From positions 62,001-126,000 of the forward strand of contig NZ_PDLY01000001.1 of the NCBI RefSeq assembly GCF_014048465.1: DNA of 64,000 nucleotides, given 5' to 3'. Each line of letters starts with the position of its first letter. The stretch's first letter is position 1. Positions 21,860-32,478 of the stretch are shown piece after piece. Source of the stretch: Bombella mellum (GTDB lineage Bacteria; Pseudomonadota; Alphaproteobacteria; Acetobacterales; Acetobacteraceae). Both the position numbers and the translations under genes were made by a program. The notes under the pieces were generated by a model. The model ran no database searches and was not told the origin of the DNA. It was given only the letters and a program-made list of their open reading frames with translations.

Positions 21860-24574
21860 TTAGAAAGGAAGGTCGTCCTCGCTGACGGGTGTTTCCGACA
21901 CGTTCCGGCTTTTGCTCTTCGAGGTTTTTGCCGTTCCGGCCGTTTTTTTCGCCGTGCTCTTTCCTTTTGCCACACTGGCTGCCTTGGTCTTTGTCGTGCT
22001 GGCCGTCTTCCTGGCGGTGGTTTTTTTGGTCGTGGTCTTTTTTGTGGCCGTCTTGCGGCCACCTTTCAGTGGCTTTCCTTTTTCCTCCAGCAGGGTCAGG
22101 GCCTCTTCCAGCGTGACATCATCCATCGAGTCCCCTTTGGGGAGGGTGGCAATGGTCTGGCCATGCTGCACGTAGGGACCGAAACGTCCCTTGCGGACCA
22201 TGACGGCCTCGCCATCCTTGGGGTGCGTACCCAGCGTGCGGATGGAGGCCAGCTTTTTTGCCAGAGCATCGACGGCCCGGTTCAACCCGATGGTCAGTAC
22301 GTCGTCATCCTTGCTGAGCGTGCCGTAAATGCTGCCCATCTTGACGAAGGGGCCGAAACGGCCAAGGCCAGCCGTGATCATCTCGCCCGTTTCCGGGTGG
22401 GGACCAACCTCACGGGGAAGGGAGAGAAGGCCGATGGCCTCCTCAAGGGTGAGCGTTTCACCGTTACGGTCCTTGGGGATGGTGGCCCGCTTCGGTTTCG
22501 CCTTCTTGTCCTCAGGGTCCGGTTCACCACGCTGGACGTATAGGCCGTAAGGCCCACGGCGGAGGGTGACGTCCTCTCCAGTGGCTGGGTCCTGGCCCAG
22601 AAGACGCATGCCGTCCGGCAGGGCGGTTTCCTCGCCATTATCGACCGTCAGAGGCCGGGTGACACGACATTCCGGATAGTTGGAACAGCCGAGGAAGGCC
22701 CCGTGCCGCCCCAGCTTGAGGCCAAGCCGACCGTCCGTGCAGGAGGGGCAGCTGCGTGGGTCGCTGCCGTCCTGACGGGAGGGGAAGAAATGGTTGCCGA
22801 GGTCCTGATCCAGAGCATCGATGACGTCGGATATCTTCAGGTCTTTTGTCTGGGCGACGGTTGCGGAGAAGTCCTGCCAGAAGGCGGACATGACATCATG
22901 CCAGTCAGCCCGTCCGTCGGAGATGTCATCCAGCTGCGTTTCCAGCGAGGCGGTGAAGCCCGTATCCACATAACGCTGGAAGAAGGAGGTGAGAAAGGCC
23001 GTGACCAGCCGTCCCCTGTCTTCCGGCACGAAGCGTCGGGCATCGAGGCGCACATAATTGCGGTCCCGCAGGACGCTGAGGATGGAGGCATAGGTGGAAG
23101 GTCGCCCGATGCCGATTTCTTCCATCTTCTTGACCAGTGAGGCCTCGGAATAGCGGGGTGGCGGCTGGGTGAAGTGCTGTTCGGCTGTCACGTCCTTCGT
23201 GCCCAGCTGGTCGCCTTCCTTCATGGCGGGGAGAAGACGGTTCTGGTCGTCATCCCCGCCCTTTTCCCGGTCATCATGGCCTTCGATATAGAGTTTCAGG
23301 AAACCGTCAAAGGCGATGATGGAGCCGGTGGCCCGCAGCAGGGTCTGGTCCCGTGCGTCGCCGATGGTCACGGCTGTCTGGTCCAGCTCGGCCGACTGCA
23401 TCTGGGAGGCGACAGAGCGTTTCCAGATCAGTTCATAGAGACGTTTCTGGTCTGCCGTGAGTACGGAAGCGACGGCAGACGGCGTGCGGGACACATCGGT
23501 GGGGCGGATGGCTTCATGGGCTTCCTGTGCGTTCTTTGCCTTCGTGGTGTAGGACCGTGGCTTGTCCGGACAGTAATCCTTTCCAAAGGATGCGCTGATA
23601 TGGGAGCGGATGGACTGCACGGCCTCCGAGGCCATGGTGACGCCATCAGTACGCATGTAGGTGATGAGGCCGACCGTCTCGCCATTCAGGTCCACGCCTT
23701 CATAAAGCTGCTGGGCGGTCCGCATGGTGGTCTGTGCACTCATGCCCAGCTTGCGGGAGGCCTCCTGCTGGAGGGTGGAGGTGGTGAAAGGCGGTGCCGG
23801 GTTGCGGCGCGTCCGTTTCCGTTCGATCTTCCGTACGCTAAGGGCGGAGGAGTGGACCAGATCACGGGCCCTGTGGGCCGTCTCCTCATCGGGCAGGGCG
23901 AACTGGTCGAGTTTGTTGCCTTCAAGGTGGGTCAGCTTTGCGGTGAAGTCCGCCTTGCCGGGAGTCGTGAAGAGACCTTCCACGCTCCAGTATTCCCGGG
24001 GTTTGAAGACCTCGATTTCCGCTTCCCGTTCGCAGATCAGCCGCAGGGCGACGGACTGCACACGCCCTGCACTGCGACTGCCGGGCAGCTTGCGCCAGAG
24101 TACGGGGGACAGGGTGAAACCGACCAGATAGTCCAGCGCACGGCGGGCCAGATAGGCATCAATCAGGGGGCGGTCCAGCGTACGGGGGGCCTTCATGGCC
24201 GCAGCGATGGCGTTCTTGGTGATCTCGTTGAAGGTGACCCGCTCGACCTCAATATCCTTGAGGAGCTTTTTTTCCTCAAGGGCACTGCGGACATGCCATG
24301 AGATGGCCTCACCTTCCCTGTCCGGGTCGGTGGCGAGAATCAGTTTGCTGGCCCCCTTCAGGGCCTTGGCAATGGTGGCGATCTGTTTTGAGCCACGGTC
24401 ATCGGTCTGCCACGACATGGCAAAATTCTCGTCGGGACGTACGCTGCCATCCTTGGGGGGAAGGTCCCGCACATGACCGAAGGAGGCGATGACGGTGTAA
24501 TCGCTGCCGAGATAACGGTTGATGGTCTTTGCCTTGGCAGGGCTTTCGACAACCACAACATTCTTCACTGCCAT
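21860..24574 (-). CDS. topA: DNA topoisomerase I
   Basis: 904 aa. Toprim start VVVESPAKAKTINRYLGSDY, ATDPDREGEAISWH, and catalytic Tyr in GLITYMRTDG. One four-cysteine zinc finger (CPSC...CSNYPEC) is followed by topoisomerase C-terminal repeats (GPYGLYVQRG, GRFGPFVKMG, GRFGPYVQHG) and a long Lys/Thr/Ala-rich tail. It relaxes negative supercoils. Its low-complexity basic tail is common in this phylum. Starts 56 bases after dprA on the same strand. Confidence 0.95.
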   Translation of the reverse strand: MAVKNVVVVESPAKAKTINRYLGSDYTVIASFGHVRDLPPKDGSVRPDENFAMSWQTDDRGSKQIATIAKALKGASKLILATDPDREGEAISWHVRSALEEKKLLKDIEVERVTFNEITKNAIAAAMKAPRTLDRPLIDAYLARRALDYLVGFTLSPVLWRKLPGSRSAGRVQSVALRLICEREAEIEVFKPREYWSVEGLFTTPGKADFTAKLTHLEGNKLDQFALPDEETAHRARDLVHSSALSVRKIERKRTRRNPAPPFTTSTLQQEASRKLGMSAQTTMRTAQQLYEGVDLNGETVGLITYMRTDGVTMASEAVQSIRSHISASFGKDYCPDKPRSYTTKAKNAQEAHEAIRPTDVSRTPSAVASVLTADQKRLYELIWKRSVASQMQSAELDQTAVTIGDARDQTLLRATGSIIAFDGFLKLYIEGHDDREKGGDDDQNRLLPAMKEGDQLGTKDVTAEQHFTQPPPRYSEASLVKKMEEIGIGRPSTYASILSVLRDRNYVRLDARRFVPEDRGRLVTAFLTSFFQRYVDTGFTASLETQLDDISDGRADWHDVMSAFWQDFSATVAQTKDLKISDVIDALDQDLGNHFFPSRQDGSDPRSCPSCTDGRLGLKLGRHGAFLGCSNYPECRVTRPLTVDNGEETALPDGMRLLGQDPATGEDVTLRRGPYGLYVQRGEPDPEDKKAKPKRATIPKDRNGETLTLEEAIGLLSLPREVGPHPETGEMITAGLGRFGPFVKMGSIYGTLSKDDDVLTIGLNRAVDALAKKLASIRTLGTHPKDGEAVMVRKGRFGPYVQHGQTIATLPKGDSMDDVTLEEALTLLEEKGKPLKGGRKTATKKTTTKKTTARKTASTTKTKAASVAKGKSTAKKTAGTAKTSKSKSRNVSETPVSEDDLPF

Positions 24575-24630
24575 GAGTTCTTCCCGGTCTCTGGTGTCCT
24601 GACGATAGGGCTGCGTATGGCCGATGCCCG

Positions 24631-25872
24631 TCAGCTGGGAAGCGTGATCTGTCCATCCTCATGGCGTTGGACAGCCCCGTTTATTTCCAGCTCGATGAGT
24701 ATTGCCGCAACTGCTGAGATGGACAACTGACAGCGTGATGCAATCTCGTCAACAGTGGAGGGGGTATGAGCCAGCAGGGAGAGGATATTTTTTTCATCAG
24801 GACTTTGCCCGTTCAGTACCGGTGCAGGTGGTGGCTGAACATTGACCTGTGCTGAGGCGATGGATGCTTTTTCTGGCTTTGGAACGCTGGCTGTGGGCAT
24901 CATGGAGGTGAAAAGGAATGGCTGGAGAGGGGGCGGCCGTCCCCATGGGGCCAGTGCCCGGTCGGGTGAGGGGGCGTCATCAAGGGCGGTGAGAATGTCC
25001 TGGAAGCGTTCGACCAGAATGGCCCTGTTCTGTTTCAGCAGGTCATTTCCACCGCTGGAGCGTGGGTCTTCGGGGAAACCGGGAACGGCAAAAAGAAGAC
25101 GCTGGAAGGTGGCGGCGAGTTGGGCCGTGATGAGCGTGCCGGACCGTCTGGCCGCCTCGACCAGAAGGCAGCCACGCGAGAGACCGGCAATCAGATGATT
25201 GCGGCGTGGAAAATGACGGGCATTGGCCGGCATGCCAGGAGGATATTCCGTGATGAGGCAGCCCTCCCTGGCTATGGCAGCCTGCAGGTCGGCATGTTCG
25301 GGCGGATAGGTGATGTCCAGCCCGCCCGGAAGGGCGGCGATGGTCCGGCCGAAGGGCAGTGCTCCCCGGTGGGCGGCTCCATCAATGCCACGGGCCAGAC
25401 CGGAGATGATGGTCAGTCCTGCTTCTGCCAGACCGGCGGCGAAGCGTTCGGTCAGGTTCAGGGCTGGGCTGGAGGCCTTGCGGGCACCGACAATGGCCAG
25501 GGATGGTGCTGAAAGGAGGTCCGTGCTGCCCTGGGCGAACAGGAGGACAGGCGCATTGGGCAAGGTGGTGAGTAGGTGTGGATAGGCGGCGTCAGAGCGG
25601 AGCAGATGGCAGGCTCCCCGCTTTTCCAGCCAGACTATTTCGTCTTCGATCCGGGTCGTGGAGGGAATGGCCGGGGCCGGGCGGCCGGAGAGACGGGCAC
25701 GGGCAGGCAGGGCCTCGATGGTCTGCTCGGCCGTGCCATAGAGGCCCATCAGCCTGCTGAATGTGGCGGTTCCGATTCCTTTCGTGCGGGCCAGCCGGAG
25801 ACGGGCCAGCCGCTCCGTGGGAGGCAGTCCTGTCTCCGATGGAAAAGCGGCAGGCTTATCTCTGCCCGACAC
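24631..25872 (-). CDS. dprA: DNA-protecting/processing protein for transformation
   Basis: 413 aa. Rossmann-like core with SLAIVGARKASSPALN, ISGLARGIDGAAHRGAL, and GGLDITYPPEHADLQAAI...LITEYPPGM, the DprA/Smf signature. C-terminal winged helix (STVDEIASRCQLSISAVAAILIELEINGAVQR). It loads RecA on incoming single strands during natural transformation. Overlaps plsY by 17 bases. comEC lies a few kb away on the other strand, so two transformation genes are in this window. Confidence 0.92.
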   Translation of the reverse strand: MSGRDKPAAFPSETGLPPTERLARLRLARTKGIGTATFSRLMGLYGTAEQTIEALPARARLSGRPAPAIPSTTRIEDEIVWLEKRGACHLLRSDAAYPHLLTTLPNAPVLLFAQGSTDLLSAPSLAIVGARKASSPALNLTERFAAGLAEAGLTIISGLARGIDGAAHRGALPFGRTIAALPGGLDITYPPEHADLQAAIAREGCLITEYPPGMPANARHFPRRNHLIAGLSRGCLLVEAARRSGTLITAQLAATFQRLLFAVPGFPEDPRSSGGNDLLKQNRAILVERFQDILTALDDAPSPDRALAPWGRPPPLQPFLFTSMMPTASVPKPEKASIASAQVNVQPPPAPVLNGQSPDEKNILSLLAHTPSTVDEIASRCQLSISAVAAILIELEINGAVQRHEDGQITLPS

Positions 25873-26491
25873 GGGGTTCCGTCCCGCTACAGAGGCGGGT
25901 GATGTTGCCGTAATGACGCAGGAGAATCAGCAGGGTGATGAAGGCCGCAGCAATCGGACGGGCCGACATGATGGGAGTCAGGGAAAAGGCCACCATCAGG
26001 AACGGTGCTGCCAGAAAGGCAAGAAGGGCACCCACGGAGGAAATCCTGCTCAGGCGGACACCGGCCAGCCAGAGCAGGGTGCAGAGCAGCCCGACCGGCC
26101 AGCACATGCCCCAGAAGACGCCAATACCGGTGGCGACGCCCTTGCCCCCACGGAATCTGAGCCAGACAGGGAAGCAGTGCCCCACGACGGCGGCACAGCC
26201 CGCCACGGAGAGGCACAGGGCTGTCTCGTGAGGCGACAGGGCCTCCGCCAGCAGGACGGCGAGAAGCCCCTTGAGGGCGTCCAGAAGCAGGGTGGCCGCG
26301 GCGAGCCCCTTGCGGCCTGTCCGCAGCACGTTGGTGGCTCCGATGTTGCCGGAACCGATGCGCCGGATGTCGCCCTGTCCGGCCAGTGCCGTGAGCAGGA
26401 GACCGAAGGGGATGCTTCCCAGAAGATAGGCCCCCAGAGCGATGACGGGCAGGCTAGGAGGCATGAGGGACCAGGTCATGATGCCGCTCAT
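25856..26491 (-). CDS. plsY: Glycerol-3-phosphate acyltransferase (acyl-phosphate type)
   Basis: 211 aa, about five membrane helices. Family motifs: YLLGSIPFGLL, the GSGNIGATNVLRTG loop, and WLRFRGGKGVATG. PlsY moves an acyl group from acyl-phosphate to glycerol-3-phosphate, the first step in phospholipid synthesis, in the inner membrane. Its ATG overlaps the stop of the preceding pyrC-like gene by four bases. Confidence 0.93.
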   Translation of the reverse strand: MSGIMTWSLMPPSLPVIALGAYLLGSIPFGLLLTALAGQGDIRRIGSGNIGATNVLRTGRKGLAAATLLLDALKGLLAVLLAEALSPHETALCLSVAGCAAVVGHCFPVWLRFRGGKGVATGIGVFWGMCWPVGLLCTLLWLAGVRLSRISSVGALLAFLAAPFLMVAFSLTPIMSARPIAAAFITLLILLRHYGNITRLCSGTEPRVGQR

Positions 26492-27765
26492 GCGGAAAGA
26501 CCTTCGGCAGTGAAGACTTCACGCCCCTGACGGAAGGTCCGCAGGACACGCCCCCTGAGGGTCCGGCCATCAAAGGGGGTGTTCTGTGCCCGGCCGGGCA
26601 GACTGCCCGCAGTGACGGTCCATTCCTCTTCCGGGTCAAACAGGCACAGGTCTGCCGGGGCACCGACAGCCAGAGTTCCGGCTTCCAACCCCAGAAGGCG
26701 GGCCGGGGCCACGGTGAGCAGGCGAAGGGCCTCCAGCAGCGGCAGGCCTGCCTGAAGCGTGACGCCCAGCAGGGTGACGAGACCGGTCCCGCCAGCCCGG
26801 GCCTGGGCAAAGGGAAGACGCTTGTCGTCCGCATCGGCCGGGCTGTGATCGGAGGCGATGGCATCAATGGTGCCGTCTGCCAGCCCTGCCAGAACGGCCT
26901 GCCGGTCAGCTTCCAGCCGCAGCGGCGGGGAGAGCTTGGCATAGGTGCGGAAGTCTCCGATGTCCGCTTCCGTCATGGCGAAATAGGGCGGTGCCGTGTC
27001 GCAGGTAACCCGGATTCCCCGCTTCTTGGCATCGGCGATCAGGCCAAGGGCTTCCCCGGTGGAAACATGGGCGAAATGGATGCGTGCGCCGGTCAGCTCG
27101 GCAAGGCGGAGGTCACGGGCGACCATCATGGCCTCGGCGCAGGCGGGAATCTGCGGCAGGCCCATCTTCACGGCCTGCGGGCTGGCCGTGGCGCAGCCCC
27201 CCTTGGCCAATGACGGCTCTTCCGGGTGGAGGACAATGACGGTGTCCAGAAAGCCGGAATAGGCCAGCAGGTTGCGCATCTGCTTGGTGTCGGCAATGGC
27301 CCGGGCACCATCGGTGAAGCCGATGGCCCCGGCCTTTTTCAGCAGGCCGATTTCGGCCATGTCCGTTCCGGCACAGCCTTTTGTCAGCGCACCGTAGGGA
27401 TGGATGGAGACCAGACCTGTCTCTTCCCCACGGCGGCGGATGTAATGGACGAGGGCCGGGTTGTCGATGGCAGGCTCGGTATCGGGAAGCAGGGCCAGGG
27501 AGGTGATGCCTCCCGCCACGGCAGCCTGAATGCCGGAATCAATGCTCTCCCGGTATTCAGCCCCGGGTTCGCCAAAGCTGGCCCGCATGTCCACGAGGCC
27601 GGGGCAGAGGACGGCCCCTCTGCCATCCACGATACGGGCGGCCTTGGGAGCATCCTTGGGGTCGAGGGAGGCAATGCGTCCCTTCTCGACCAGCAGGCTC
27701 CCTTTGCCATCCCGCCCGGAGGCAGGGTCAATCAGCCGGACATTTTCAAAAAGGATGCTGCTCAT
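26488..27765 (-). CDS. Dihydroorotase-like protein, probably inactive (PyrC')
   Basis: 425 aa, amidohydrolase fold similar to type I dihydroorotase. The metal-binding HxH expected after LVDM is replaced: the sequence reads [12 protein letters not shown], so Arg61 and Ser63 stand where His should be. Later elements such as [11 protein letters not shown] and [12 protein letters not shown] remain. In Pseudomonas and relatives an inactive PyrC' is needed to assemble PyrB; the gene here directly follows pyrB with a four-base overlap, which suits that role. A working dihydroorotase should be encoded elsewhere. Confidence 0.85.
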   Translation of the reverse strand: MSSILFENVRLIDPASGRDGKGSLLVEKGRIASLDPKDAPKAARIVDGRGAVLCPGLVDMRASFGEPGAEYRESIDSGIQAAVAGGITSLALLPDTEPAIDNPALVHYIRRRGEETGLVSIHPYGALTKGCAGTDMAEIGLLKKAGAIGFTDGARAIADTKQMRNLLAYSGFLDTVIVLHPEEPSLAKGGCATASPQAVKMGLPQIPACAEAMMVARDLRLAELTGARIHFAHVSTGEALGLIADAKKRGIRVTCDTAPPYFAMTEADIGDFRTYAKLSPPLRLEADRQAVLAGLADGTIDAIASDHSPADADDKRLPFAQARAGGTGLVTLLGVTLQAGLPLLEALRLLTVAPARLLGLEAGTLAVGAPADLCLFDPEEEWTVTAGSLPGRAQNTPFDGRTLRGRVLRTFRQGREVFTAEGLSA

Positions 27766-28700
27766 GCGGGATTCTTCATGCGGGAAAGACGGTCGAGGAC
27801 AGCCATGCGGACGGCCACGCCCATCTCGACCTGTTCAGAAATGACGCTCTGTGGCGAGTCGGCGACATCGGAGGCGATTTCCACACCCCGGTTCATCGGG
27901 CCGGGATGCATCACCAGGGCTCCCGGCCTGGCCAGAGCGAGGCGGCGGCGGTCCAGCCCGAAGAGGGAGAAATATTCCCGTGCGCTGGGGACAAGGCCGC
28001 TGCCCATGCGCTCCCGCTGGACACGGAGGCACATGGCCACGTCCGCATCCTTCAGGGCCTCATCAATGTCATGATGGAGGGTGACGCCTTCCAGCGTGCC
28101 GAGGGCACCAGGCAGCAGGGTGGGGGGGCCTGCCAGATGGATGTCATTGCCCATGGCCCGCAGGAGGTGAATGTCCGACCGGGCCACACGGCTGTGGGCG
28201 ATGTCGCCGCATATGGCGATCTTCAGCCCGCTGAGGCGGCCGAAATGCCGCCGGATGGTCAGACCGTCCAGCAGGGCTTGCGTGGGGTGCTCGTGCATCC
28301 CGTCCCCGGCATTGACGACACTGGCCTCGACCTTCTGCGAGAGCAGGGCCGGGGCACCGCTCTGGGCATGGCGGACCACCAGCAGGTCGCAGTGCATGGC
28401 GTTGAGGGTGGAGGCCGTGTCCAGAAGGGTTTCGCCCTTGTTGACCGAGCTTGTGGCGACGGTCATGTTCACCACATCGGCACCCAGCCGCTTAGCGGCC
28501 AGCTCGAAGCTGGTGCGCGTGCGTGTGCTGTCCTCAAAAAAGAGATTGATGACGGTACGGCCCTGTAGCACGTCCCGTGGTGCATTGCGGGAACGGCTGA
28601 GCAGGGCATAGCTCTCGGCGAGGTCCAGAAAAGGCGTGATGTCCTTTTCCGTCATGCCTTCAATGCCGAGAAGATGGGGCGTGTGGTGCGTGGGGTTCAT
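27762..28700 (-). CDS. pyrB: Aspartate carbamoyltransferase catalytic chain
   Basis: 312 aa. Carbamoyl-phosphate binding [32 protein letters not shown], and aspartate-loop [12 protein letters not shown] followed by [11 protein letters not shown]. Makes carbamoyl-aspartate in pyrimidine synthesis. No pyrI regulatory-chain gene is adjacent; the partner is probably the inactive PyrC' next door. Overlaps gltX by four bases and pyrC' by four bases. Confidence 0.94.
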   Translation of the reverse strand: MNPTHHTPHLLGIEGMTEKDITPFLDLAESYALLSRSRNAPRDVLQGRTVINLFFEDSTRTRTSFELAAKRLGADVVNMTVATSSVNKGETLLDTASTLNAMHCDLLVVRHAQSGAPALLSQKVEASVVNAGDGMHEHPTQALLDGLTIRRHFGRLSGLKIAICGDIAHSRVARSDIHLLRAMGNDIHLAGPPTLLPGALGTLEGVTLHHDIDEALKDADVAMCLRVQRERMGSGLVPSAREYFSLFGLDRRRLALARPGALVMHPGPMNRGVEIASDVADSPQSVISEQVEMGVAVRMAVLDRLSRMKNPA

Positions 28701-30100
28701 GCGGACAGGACACTCCGGATGCGGGCGAGAACCTCATCCCGGCCCAATGCGGCGAGCGTGAGGTCGATTCCGGGCGATGTCGTGGTACCTGTCATGGCGG
28801 CACGGAGCGGCTGGGCGACGGCTCCCAGTTTCAGCTCATGCTCGGCAGCGAAGGCCCGCAGCGTGCTGTTGATCCCTTCCGCCGTGAAGGGGTCCAGCCC
28901 GGCGAGTTTTTCCTCCAGCCCGGCGAGAACCTTCCGGCCTTCTTCGCCCAGATGCTTTTCCGCCTTGGGGGTGATGGTCAGCGGCAGACGCAGCCCGGCG
29001 AAGGCGGCGTTGTCGGCAAGTTCCACGACCGTCTTTGCCCGTTCCTTCAGCCCCGGCATGAGGGCAAGCACACGGGCACGGACAGTCTCGTCATGGTCAA
29101 GGTCATCACGCCGCTCCAGACGCTGCATGACAAGGGCCGTCAGCCGCTCGTCATCGGCACGGCGCATCCAGATGCCGTTGAGGTGGCTGAGCTTGACGTA
29201 ATCCATCCGGGAGGGAGACCGGCCGATGCCGTCCATGTCGAAAAGCCTGATCTGTTCCTCACGGTCCAGCACCTCGGCATCGCCATGCCCCCAGCCGAGG
29301 CGCAGCAGATAGTTGCAGAGGGCCTCCGGCAGGATGCCTTCCTCACGGAAGTCCACGACGGACTGTGCACCATGACGTTTGGAGAGCTTGGCCCCATCCG
29401 GCCCGTGAATCAGGGGCAGATGGGCGAATTTTGGCAGGTCCCAGCCCATGGCCCGGTAGATCATGGCCTGACGGAAGGTGTTCGTCAGGTGGTCGTCACC
29501 CCGCATGACGTGCGTGATGCCCATGTCGTGGTCATCCACCACCACGGCGAGCAGATAGGTCGGTGTCCCGTCGGAGCGGAGTAGGATGAGGTCATCCATT
29601 TCCGCATTGGCGACACGGACCTCTCCCTGCACATGGTCCCTGATGATGGTCTCACCCTCTTTCGGGGCCTTGAGGCGGATGGCATAAGGCACGCCTTCCG
29701 GGGCTTCGGACGGGTCACGGTCACGCCACGTGCCATCATAGCGGGGCGGGCGTTTCTCGGCCCGGGCCTTCTCCCGCATGGCGGCCAGCTCTTCGGGCGT
29801 GCAGTAGCAGCGGTAGGCCATGCCCTTTTCCATGAGCTGGGCAACGACCTCGGCATGACGCTCCTGTCGGCTGGCCTGGAAGACAGGCTCCCCGTCCCAG
29901 TCCAGCCCCATCCATTTCAGACCGTCAAAGATGACGTCCACGGCATGCTGGGTGGAGCGTTCCCGGTCTGTATCCTCGATGCGCAGGACAAATTCTCCAC
30001 CGTGATGACGGGCGAAGAGGTAGTTGAACAGGGCAGCACGGGCATTGCCGATATGGAGCAGGCCGGTGGGCGAGGGAGCAAAACGGGTACGGATCTTCAT
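28697..30100 (-). CDS. gltX: Glutamyl-tRNA synthetase
   Basis: 467 aa, class I. HIGH motif in [24 protein letters not shown] equivalent in [13 protein letters not shown], tRNA-acceptor region [15 protein letters not shown] zinc-type [18 protein letters not shown] segment is present. Charges tRNA-Glu, and in bacteria lacking GlnRS also tRNA-Gln. First gene of a minus-strand series down to DUF1491; faces comEC across a short divergent space. Confidence 0.95.
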   Translation of the reverse strand: MKIRTRFAPSPTGLLHIGNARAALFNYLFARHHGGEFVLRIEDTDRERSTQHAVDVIFDGLKWMGLDWDGEPVFQASRQERHAEVVAQLMEKGMAYRCYCTPEELAAMREKARAEKRPPRYDGTWRDRDPSEAPEGVPYAIRLKAPKEGETIIRDHVQGEVRVANAEMDDLILLRSDGTPTYLLAVVVDDHDMGITHVMRGDDHLTNTFRQAMIYRAMGWDLPKFAHLPLIHGPDGAKLSKRHGAQSVVDFREEGILPEALCNYLLRLGWGHGDAEVLDREEQIRLFDMDGIGRSPSRMDYVKLSHLNGIWMRRADDERLTALVMQRLERRDDLDHDETVRARVLALMPGLKERAKTVVELADNAAFAGLRLPLTITPKAEKHLGEEGRKVLAGLEEKLAGLDPFTAEGINSTLRAFAAEHELKLGAVAQPLRAAMTGTTTSPGIDLTLAALGRDEVLARIRSVLSA

Positions 30101-30214
30101 GAGCAGGCCTTATAACATGCCGGGATGGGTCGGGCCATCCACTTCCGGGGTGTCTGGTATGGGCTTTACCATAAGCTGCGGTATTTGTGGAACGGAGGAC
30201 GGACGCCGGGAACG

Positions 30215-32467
30215 ATGGTGGGGCGGGGCATGGTCAGGATGGTGGTCAGGGTGGTGGCGGAGGGGCTGGCCCGGCAGGGCAGCCGCCGGACCTGCTGGCT
30301 GCCCGTCGGTCTGGCTCTGGGGATCGTGGGGTATTTTGCCCTGCCGGAGGAACCTTCATGGGGGAGCTGTCTTCTGGCGGGGGGGCTGGTGGGTCTGGGG
30401 CTGGTCCTGCTGGTCTGGACCCGGCGCATGGAGGCGGTGACCGAGCGGGCGGCGGACTGGCAGATGCTCGGGCACTGCACGGGAGGCGGACTGCTGACGG
30501 TGGGGCTTGGCTTTCTGCTGGCCTGTGGACAGGCCCGTCGGCAGCCACCCATGCCGCAGCTGCCGCTGGAATCTGTCTGGGTGCAGGGGCGTCTGGCCGT
30601 GCTGGAGCCGCTGGCGGCGCAGCATGAGGGGCAGGCCACGGGATGGCGTGTCGGGATTGATGGGGCCGTGTTTGAGTCCCCCTGGTGGGAGGGCATGACC
30701 CCCCTGCGGCGGCGGGTGATGATCACGTTCCGGCCCGGAGCGGGTCGGCAGGAAAAGCTGGAAGAGCTGATGGTGGGACAGAGTGTCAGGTTGCGTGCCC
30801 TCCTGCGGTCTCCTGCCCTTCCCTTCTGGCCGGGCGGGCGTGACGGGCAGAGAGGGGCGTGGTTCGAAGGGCGGGCGGGGGCAGGTCTGGCCCTGTCGCC
30901 GCCCATGCCGGGGGAGAGGCCGTATGATGGTGGCCTGTCTGACCGTCTGGCGGTCCGGCTGGCTGGTCTGCGTCAGGGAGTGGCCCGTGTGATCGCAGGT
31001 GTTCTGCCGGGGCAGGAGGGGGCCGTGGCCTCGGCCGTGCTGTGTGGTGAGACGGGACGGCTCTCCATGGAGACGAGGCGGCGTTATGCGGCGTCCGGTC
31101 TGGCGCATCTGCTGGCCGTGGCCGGGCTTCATCTTGGCTTCGTCATGGGGATGGCTTTTGCCGTGATGCGGCGGTGCCTGAGCCTGTCCCAACGCCTGTC
31201 AGCGCACTGGCCATGCCGTGAGGTGGCCCTGACCGTCTCCCTTGGCGTCGGCCTGGGTTATGTGGTGCTGACAGGTCTGCATGTGCCGGGCCTGCGTGCG
31301 CTGGGGCTGGCCGGACTGGGGGTTATGGCTCTGCTGCTGGGGCGGCGGGCCGTGTCCATGCGGGGGCTGGCTCTGGTCTGCCTAGCTCTTGAGGTGGCCT
31401 CGCCCGCTCTGGTGCTGGACGTGTCCTTCCAGATGTCCTTTGCGGCCGTGATGGTCCTGATCGCCGGGTATGAATCCCTGCGGAACAGGCTGGCCCGGCT
31501 GGGTGGGCATGACGGGGCGCAGGTCGATGATGGGCATGGGCGGCGGGATCGGGCGGCATGGCGGCGTGGAGCCGTTTTTCTGGCGACACTGGCCATGACC
31601 TCCCTGCTGGCCGGTCTGGCGACGCTGCCGCTCAGCATGGCGTATTTCGGGGCCTTTCAGCCGTGGTTTGTCGTGGCCAACCTGCTGGCCGTGCCTCTGA
31701 TGGGGGTATGGGTGATGCCAGCCGGAATGGTCGCCCTGCTGATGATGCCCTTCGGCCTCTCGGCAGTCCCGCTGCATGTGATGGGCTGGGGAATAGGGCT
31801 GATCGGCTGGCTGGCAGGGCATGTGGCTGCCGCTCCGTTGGCGTCACTGCCTGTGCCGTCGTTTCCTTCATGGGTGGTGGGGCTGTACATGCTGGGCCTG
31901 ACGGTGACATGCCTGTGGCGTGGCCGGGGGCGTGCTGCAGGTGTGGGGCTGGTGCTGGGAGCGATGGTGGCTGTTTGGTCTGTCGACCGCCCCGTGATGC
32001 TGCTGGTGGCGCAGGGCAATGTTCTGGCCGTCCGGCAGGGTGGTGCCATGAAGGTGGTGGACGGAAGACCCGGCAGCGGACCTCTTCTTCAGGAGATGCG
32101 ACGTGCCTTTGGCTGGCAGGCGGATACGGTCGGACCGCCAGAATGCAGGGAGGGTGTCTGTCGGCTCAGGCTGAAAGCCGGGCGGGTCATCCTGTGGCGT
32201 GGGGCGTCGGGGCCGGATGAGGTGGAGGGCGTGTCATGCCGGGATGTTGTTCTGGAGGTCCGGATGGGGCCTCAGCATCCGTTGTGTCCTGCGGTCCGGC
32301 AGCTGGGGCCTGCTGCCGTGCGGCAGGAAGGGAGCTGGGCTGTCTATGAGGGAGGGCGGAAGGGGGTGAGGCTGCTGTCGGACAGGATGGTGCAGGGGCA
32401 CCGCCTCTGGACGGATGATGGGGAGTATCGGACAGTGTCTCCCTTCCCTCTGGCCAGGGAAGAGTGA
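30215..32467 (+). CDS. comEC: ComEC/Rec2 DNA-uptake channel protein
   Basis: About 750 aa from the ATG at 30215; an ATG at 30125 is in frame but leaves only 24 bases to gltX, so the shorter form is preferred. Hydrophobic start CWLPVGLALGIVGYFALP, DUF4131-type region, then the competence domain with GETGRLSMETRRRYAASGLAHLLAVAGLHLGFV and further helices. The C-terminal metallo-hydrolase part is short and lacks a clear HxHxDH. ComEC moves single-stranded DNA across the inner membrane. Ends 11 bases from the convergent GT8 gene. Confidence 0.9.
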   Translation: MVGRGMVRMVVRVVAEGLARQGSRRTCWLPVGLALGIVGYFALPEEPSWGSCLLAGGLVGLGLVLLVWTRRMEAVTERAADWQMLGHCTGGGLLTVGLGFLLACGQARRQPPMPQLPLESVWVQGRLAVLEPLAAQHEGQATGWRVGIDGAVFESPWWEGMTPLRRRVMITFRPGAGRQEKLEELMVGQSVRLRALLRSPALPFWPGGRDGQRGAWFEGRAGAGLALSPPMPGERPYDGGLSDRLAVRLAGLRQGVARVIAGVLPGQEGAVASAVLCGETGRLSMETRRRYAASGLAHLLAVAGLHLGFVMGMAFAVMRRCLSLSQRLSAHWPCREVALTVSLGVGLGYVVLTGLHVPGLRALGLAGLGVMALLLGRRAVSMRGLALVCLALEVASPALVLDVSFQMSFAAVMVLIAGYESLRNRLARLGGHDGAQVDDGHGRRDRAAWRRGAVFLATLAMTSLLAGLATLPLSMAYFGAFQPWFVVANLLAVPLMGVWVMPAGMVALLMMPFGLSAVPLHVMGWGIGLIGWLAGHVAAAPLASLPVPSFPSWVVGLYMLGLTVTCLWRGRGRAAGVGLVLGAMVAVWSVDRPVMLLVAQGNVLAVRQGGAMKVVDGRPGSGPLLQEMRRAFGWQADTVGPPECREGVCRLRLKAGRVILWRGASGPDEVEGVSCRDVVLEVRMGPQHPLCPAVRQLGPAAVRQEGSWAVYEGGRKGVRLLSDRMVQGHRLWTDDGEYRTVSPFPLAREE

Positions 32468-32478
32468 TGCCGGTTTTT

